7,244 nucleotides of DNA from DASZMJ01 sp035551935 (GTDB lineage: Bacteria; Planctomycetota; Planctomycetia; Isosphaerales; Isosphaeraceae): positions 1-7,244 of the forward strand of contig DASZMJ010000195.1 in assembly GCA_035551935.1 (NCBI GenBank), read 5' to 3'. Position numbers and translations under genes: made by a program. Shown here in pieces: positions 4,393 through 7,244 of the stretch. The notes under the pieces are model-generated. The model saw only the letters and a program-made list of their open reading frames with translations, was not told the origin of the DNA and did no database searches. Within the stretch, counting starts at the first letter, position 1; each line of letters opens with the position of its first letter.

Positions 4393-5583
4393 ATGCCCGC
4401 CCGGAAACGCTCGCCCCGGCCGCCATCCTACCGCCTCCACAGGCCCTCCGGCCAGGCCGTCGTCACGCTCTCGGGGAAGGACCACTACCTCGGCAAACAC
4501 GGCTCGCCCGAGAGCCGCGAGGCCTACGACCGCCTCGTCGCCGAGTGGCTGTCGCGCGGCCGCCGGCCCCCGGCCGGGCCGGCGACGGCGGCGGGGCCGA
4601 CCGTCAACGAGGTCATCCTGGCCTACTGCCGGTTCGCCGAGTCCTATTACCGCAACGCCGACGGCACGTCGGCGCCCGAGCTGGACAACGTCCGCCTGTC
4701 CCTGCGGCCGATCCGGCAACTCTACGGCCGCACGCCGGCCGCCGACTTCGGGCCGTCGGCCCTGAAGGCGATCCGCGAGACGCTCGTCGCCGCGAAGTTG
4801 GCGCGGGTCACGGTCAACCAGCGCGTCGCGCGGATCGTCCGCGTCTTCGCCTGGGCGGTCGAGTCGGAGCTCGTGCCGCCGTCGGTCCACCACGGCCTGG
4901 CGGCCGTCCGCGGGCTTCGCAAGGGCCGCGGCGGCGCCCGCGAGGGCCGCAAGGTCCGGCCGGTGCCCGACGCCGACGTCGCGGCCGTGCGGCCGTTCGT
5001 CGGCCGCCAGGTGTGGGGCCTGATCGAGTTCCAGCGCCTGACCGGCTGCCGCTCCGGCGAGGCGTGCCGGCTGCGGACGCGCGACCTCGACATGGGCGGC
5101 CCGGTCTGGACGTACAACCCGCCCGGCCACAAGACCGACATCCACGGCCACGCCCGGACGATCTACGTCGGCCCGAGGGCGCAGGAGGCGCTACGCCCGT
5201 GGCTGCGGCCCGACGAGCCGGACGCCTACCTGTTCTCGCCGGCCGAGGCGATGGCCGAGCATCGGGCCCGGCGGCGCGCCGTCCGCAAGTCGAAGGTCCA
5301 GCCGTCGCAGCGGTCGCGGGCCAAGGCCCGGCCGGGCAAGGCCCCCGGCCCGCGCTACTCGGTCGGCTCGTATCGCCGGGCGATCCAGGCCGCCTGCGCC
5401 AAGGCCGGCGTCCCCCGCTGGTTCCCGCATCAGCTCAGGCACGCGGCCGCGACCCGGCTGCGGCGCGACTTCGGCCCCGACGTCGCCAAGGTCGTCCTCG
5501 GCCATTCGTCGCCGACCGTCGTCGAGACCTACGCCGCCGCCGACCGCGCCAAGGCCGTCGCCGCCATGGGGGCCGTCGGCTGA
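4393..5583 (+). CDS. Tyrosine recombinase / site-specific integrase
   Basis: A 396-residue protein; ATG 4393 follows GGGAG (4381-4385) by seven bases, and upstream codons of the open frame overlap the tRNA, so this start is preferred. The catalytic set is complete: Arg220 (RLTGCRSGEACRL), Lys247 (PPGHKTDIHG), His346 and Arg349 (HQLRHAAATRL), His371 (LGHSSPTVVETYA) and nucleophile Tyr380. The N-terminus (about 1-60) has a basic start and an HYLGKHGSPESREAYDRLV segment that may bind arm-type sites. Residues 65-175 form the core-binding SAM-like domain. Residues 285-320 are an Arg/Lys-rich insert between the Lys and His boxes, similar to what I recall from other planctomycete integrases. It catalyses integration and excision of the element bordered by the tRNA-Ala gene. 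Nothing suggests inactivation. Confidence 0.95.
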   Translation: MPARKRSPRPPSYRLHRPSGQAVVTLSGKDHYLGKHGSPESREAYDRLVAEWLSRGRRPPAGPATAAGPTVNEVILAYCRFAESYYRNADGTSAPELDNVRLSLRPIRQLYGRTPAADFGPSALKAIRETLVAAKLARVTVNQRVARIVRVFAWAVESELVPPSVHHGLAAVRGLRKGRGGAREGRKVRPVPDADVAAVRPFVGRQVWGLIEFQRLTGCRSGEACRLRTRDLDMGGPVWTYNPPGHKTDIHGHARTIYVGPRAQEALRPWLRPDEPDAYLFSPAEAMAEHRARRRAVRKSKVQPSQRSRAKARPGKAPGPRYSVGSYRRAIQAACAKAGVPRWFPHQLRHAAATRLRRDFGPDVAKVVLGHSSPTVVETYAAADRAKAVAAMGAVG

Positions 5584-5614
5584 GCCGCGGGCCGTCGCGA
5601 CCGGCAGCGTATGA

Positions 5615-5643
5615 TTGCGGCATGGCGTATCCGCATGTATACT
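5615..5643 (+). promoter_or_regulatory. Sigma70-type promoter downstream of the integrase
   Basis: TTGCGG (5615-5620) and TATACT (5638-5643) are separated by exactly 17 bases, with transcription expected to start near 5650. It lies 32 bases after the integrase stop and would give a leader of about 110 bases for the gene at 5762, so that gene need not be transcribed with the integrase. Confidence 0.55.
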
Positions 5644-5656
5644 TGAGCCCTCGGGC

Positions 5657-5684
5657 GGGCGGCGTGCCGACGGGCACGCCGCCC
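5657..5684 (+). terminator. Perfect 12-bp GC-rich hairpin after the integrase (terminator or leader stem)
   Basis: GGGCGGCGTGCC (5657-5668) and GGCACGCCGCCC (5673-5684) pair completely around GACG. It lacks a following T run, so it would be a weak intrinsic terminator by standard rules. It also begins only a few bases after the predicted start of the promoter at 5615-5643 and may be the first stem of that transcript. The structure is certain, the role is not. Confidence 0.4.
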
Positions 5685-5690
5685 CGAAGT

Positions 5691-5761
5691 GGGGCCGGGG
5701 ACGCGGCGTGCCACCCTTCGCGCGGCCCCGGCCCCGGCCCGAGGATCAAGGGTAGCACGCC
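5691..5761 (+). promoter_or_regulatory. Switch-like structured leader that can bury the ribosome binding site of the next gene
   Basis: GGCGTGCCACCCTT (5705-5718) can pair with AAGGGTAGCACGCC (5748-5761) at 13 of 14 positions. The 3' arm contains the AAGGG Shine-Dalgarno (5748-5752) and ends directly before the ATG at 5762. A competing stem, GGGGCCGGGG (5691-5700) with CCCCGGCCCC (5726-5735), is perfect over 10 bp, and its arms interleave with the first. The two are therefore either mutually exclusive or form a pseudoknot. This resembles a translational on/off leader; no ligand or known riboswitch class is recognised. Confidence 0.45.
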
Positions 5762-6433
5762 ATGCGCCTGAAGCCGCTCCCGGACCATCCGGTCGACCTG
5801 AATGACCTAATGGACAAGGTCAATCGCCTCCTCCAAGTCATCGAACCGATCGCGCGAGGCTGGGAACTGCTCGCACACGAGCTGCCGGCGCAGATGGCGG
5901 ACTGGGATGCATACTTCGACAGCCATCCCTTGGCACGAACCACGTTCGAAAACCTGGCCAATCGCACGAACGACGGGAGGATGGCCTCGTCGTGGGAAAA
6001 ATATATTAATAAATATTTAGATTGGCCATTCGAGTGGGATTGGGCCGGTGACGACCGGGCCGACGGCCCCGATGCATTCCCGAATTTCGAGACGCGGTTC
6101 CGCGAGTGGGAGGGGTCGCTGAGCCGGGAACCGAGGGACGCCATGCAACCCTCGCTTTCGCTGCTGATGACCCTACGCGAGGCGATCCTCGCCAAGCTCC
6201 GCGAGCTGACGCCCGGACCCGGCGGCGCGGGGCCGGAGTATTGGATAGCGGCCAGCGAAGCGGTCCGAAGGGCTAAGGTTGCGGGCGTACCCCTGTCCCT
6301 GCCTTCACTCTCCAAGAATCGCGGGAGCTGGCCGATCAAGAGTCGCGCCGCTCAAGGCCCCGGCCCGACCAAGCGGGAAGTCGAGGTCGGGTCGCTGGCC
6401 CGATACATCGAGGCAAAGCGCCGGAACGGCTGA
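5762..6433 (+). CDS. Uncharacterised 223-aa protein with possible C-terminal HTH
   Basis: I do not recognise this protein. It starts at ATG 5762 (AAGGG nine bases upstream) and ends TGA 6431-6433. Residues 1-45 are predicted helical (LNDLMDKVNRLLQVIEPIAR) and may pack as a helical bundle. Residues 75-125 are rich in Trp and acidic residues (KYLDWPFEWDWAGDD). Residues 135-148 form another helix. From about 158 to 218, YWIAASEAVRRAKVAGVPLS, SLSKN, a basic loop, REVEVGSLARYIEAKRR looks like the helix-turn-helix plus 'wing and recognition position' arrangement of excisionase/MerR-like small DNA-binding domains; this is a pattern impression only. It has no signal peptide or membrane segment. The gene lies between integrase and DUF1580 on the same strand, has its own promoter and leader, and contains a 23-base A/T-only tract, so it is probably element-borne and perhaps concerned with excision or its control. 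Confidence 0.65.
   Translation: MRLKPLPDHPVDLNDLMDKVNRLLQVIEPIARGWELLAHELPAQMADWDAYFDSHPLARTTFENLANRTNDGRMASSWEKYINKYLDWPFEWDWAGDDRADGPDAFPNFETRFREWEGSLSREPRDAMQPSLSLLMTLREAILAKLRELTPGPGGAGPEYWIAASEAVRRAKVAGVPLSLPSLSKNRGSWPIKSRAAQGPGPTKREVEVGSLARYIEAKRRNG
5997..6019. other. 23-base A/T-only tract inside the uncharacterised gene
   Basis: Bases 5997-6019 contain no G or C, in surroundings of clearly high GC, and include the palindrome TAAATATTTA (6010-6019). In frame they supply seven consecutive A/T-only codons (AAA TAT ATT AAT AAA TAT TTA, residues 80-86), which must be rare in this genome. The tract could be a sign of recent transfer, an easily melted site or a translational pause. Confidence 0.7.
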
Positions 6434-6469
6434 TAACGGCGGCTGGGTTTGCCCCAGAAACCAAGTGTC

Positions 6470-6563
6470 CGACTTTCCGCGACTTTCCCCGGGCGGGTAG
6501 GACAGCCCGGAAGAGCGGCGATATCGCGTCGCAGCGGTCGACTCGACTTTCCGCGAGTTTCCC
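6470..6563. repeat. Helically phased repeat pairs upstream of the DUF1580 gene
   Basis: CGACTTTCCGCGACTTTCCC (6470-6489) and a copy with one change (6544-6563) lie 74 bases apart in the same orientation. Each is a tandem of GACTTTCC spaced exactly 10 bases (6471, 6481; 6545, 6555), so four half-sites face nearly the same side of the helix. Between them are the perfect palindrome GCGATATCGC (6518-6527), near the midpoint, and a CCGGGC/GCCCGG hairpin (6489-6510). No gene is seen in 6434-6623. The layout suggests cooperative protein binding. Confidence 0.8.
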
Positions 6564-6623
6564 GACGCGCCGCCCTCGAACGATTCGCGTGTGTGAACGT
6601 CGTCAATCGAGGGGGCGAGACCA

Positions 6624-6956
6624 ATGGCAATCGACATCGAACGCGAGCCGATCTTCCCGCTGCGGCTCGCCAGCCGCCAGGCCAAGAACCTGCTCGTTGG
6701 CCGGCGGGACAAGCCGATCCACGTGGCGACCTGGTACCGCTGGGCGGGCCAGGGTTGCCGCGGCGAGCGCCTGGAGACGCTCCAGGTCGGCGGGGCGCGC
6801 TACACGAGCGTGGCCGCCATCCAGCGGTTCTTCGAGGCGCTGTCACGTGCCCGCGACAGCGCAGCGGGGACCCAGGCGGCCCGATGCGGGGCCCGCAGCC
6901 AGCGCGATGACGCGAGCATCGAGGCCGAATTGGACGTGCTCGGCATCGGTGCCTGA
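6624..6956 (+). CDS. DUF1580 family protein, probable excisionase-like DNA-binding protein
   Basis: A 110-residue protein from ATG 6624, with a purine-rich GAGGGGGCGAGA just upstream, to TGA 6954-6956. Residues 20-71 match what I know of DUF1580: helix ASRQAKNLL, then IHVATWYRWAGQGCRGERLE, TLQVGGARYTSVAAIQRFF. The pattern 'H-V-x-T-x-Y-R-W-x-x-x-G-C-R-G-x-x-L-E-x-x-x-x-G-G-x-x-x-T-S-x-x-A-I/L-x-x-F' is a winged-helix fold like MerR or Xis/excisionase proteins, with HVATWYRWA as the recognition helix region. Residues 75-110 are a polar tail ending in a short acidic helix (SIEAELDVLG). The family is essentially planctomycete and often lies near integrases, which fits an excision-directionality or regulatory role. 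It probably has its own promoter, and the phased repeats at 6470-6563 are candidate binding sites. The gene is closed by the hairpin at 6961-7000. Confidence 0.85.
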   Translation: MAIDIEREPIFPLRLASRQAKNLLVGRRDKPIHVATWYRWAGQGCRGERLETLQVGGARYTSVAAIQRFFEALSRARDSAAGTQAARCGARSQRDDASIEAELDVLGIGA

Positions 6957-6960
6957 GCGA

Positions 6961-7000
6961 CAGGCGCCCGCGCGGCTGGAGCGGCACGCGCGGGCGCCTG
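6961..7000 (+). terminator. Strong 14-bp hairpin after the DUF1580 gene
   Basis: CAGGCGCCCGCGCG (6961-6974) pairs perfectly with CGCGCGGGCGCCTG (6987-7000) around a 12-base loop, starting four bases after the stop codon. No T run follows, as is common for strong GC-rich stems in high-GC bacteria. It probably ends or stabilises the transcript. Confidence 0.6.
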
Positions 7001-7145
7001 GAGGTTGTCGCGAGGGCTACAGGCCGATCCCTTCGGCCGAACCATGAACACCCGGAGTCAGAGGCTATCCGGGAATAACGAATTTTCGTAAACTCTTGTC
7101 TTTCGAGGAGGTCCGCGACGCCAACCGACGATGGAGCATGCCCCG

Positions 7146-7244
7146 ATGCGGAAGCCCTACCCCTCCGACCTCACCGACGCGCAGTGGCAAGTCATCGAGC
7201 CGCTGATCCCCGTCCACAAGGTGGGCCGGCCCCGCGAGGTCGAC
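7146..7244 (+). CDS. IS5-family transposase, N-terminus (partial, runs off window)
   Basis: Thirty-three codons are visible: MRKPYPSDLTDAQWQVIEPL followed by IPVHKVGRPREVD. This is the standard opening of IS5-family DDE transposases, the DUF4096 'S-D-L-T-D-x-Q-W ... L-I-P ... G-R-P' region that precedes the catalytic domain. ATG 7146 is favoured because TGGAG lies eight bases upstream; an in-frame ATG at 7131 has no close Shine-Dalgarno. The catalytic part lies beyond the window, so intactness is unknown. The left end of the insertion sequence probably falls in 7055-7095, where the base composition changes (GGCTATCCGGGAATAACG, then the small palindrome ACGAA-TT-TTCGT at 7079-7090), but the other end is needed to prove it. 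Confidence 0.85.
   Translation, partial: MRKPYPSDLTDAQWQVIEPLIPVHKVGRPREVD

Noticed and set aside
4545..5771. Long alternative plus-strand frame within the integrase
   Set aside because: Arg/Gly/Pro/Ala-rich shadow of the integrase in another frame with no motifs; the integrase frame has every catalytic residue.
4276..7244. Second copy of the tRNA-Ala 3' end (right att site)
   Set aside because: I looked for the T-arm and acceptor sequence downstream and found no convincing match in the window.

Overview
The window looks like accessory DNA from a GC-rich planctomycete, probably of the Isosphaeraceae type. The clearest clues are a DUF1580 protein (a family I know essentially from planctomycetes), a tyrosine integrase with the long basic insert common in planctomycete integrases, a ceramidase-like protein without a signal peptide, and abundant decayed insertion sequences. 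This placement is inference; no phylogenetic marker gene is present.

Layout. Bases 1-345 (minus strand) hold the first 23 codons of a transposase, probably IS630-like, whose ribosome binding site lies in a hairpin, and a 70-residue ribbon-helix-helix protein with a strong sigma70-type promoter. Bases 346-757 hold no convincing gene: they carry that promoter, a pair of 15-base direct repeats (564-598) and a 147-base element bounded by perfect 16-bp inverted repeats (608-754). Bases 758-2490 are a stack of mobile-element debris: the C-terminal tail of one transposase (758-1018), a palindromic TA-flanked element (1045-1179), and an IS110-family transposase gene split by a 123-bp palindromic MITE (1383-1505) that has a perfect 10-bp target duplication. 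Bases 2491-2852 contain no gene; from 2600 to 2814 they carry six copies of a 17-base motif at a spacing of about 31 bases. A neutral-ceramidase-like gene follows on the minus strand (2853-4139).

A tRNA-Ala(UGC) gene (4203-4275) is followed, 117 bases downstream, by a tyrosine recombinase (4393-5583). This is the classic left edge of an element integrated at the 3' end of a tRNA gene. Inside it lie a promoter and a strongly structured leader (5615-5761), an unrecognised 223-residue protein with a possible C-terminal HTH (5762-6433), a block of helically phased repeats (6470-6563) and a DUF1580 DNA-binding protein (6624-6956) ending at a 14-bp hairpin. The start of an IS5-family transposase (7146 onward) runs off the window.

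How the parts may work together: the integrase, the unknown protein and the DUF1580 protein are co-directional and look like the integration/excision control end of an integrative element. The phased repeats would suit binding by the DUF1580 protein or by the integrase arm-binding domain. The leader of the unknown gene can fold so as to bury its own ribosome binding site, which suggests translational control. The far attachment site is not in the window.
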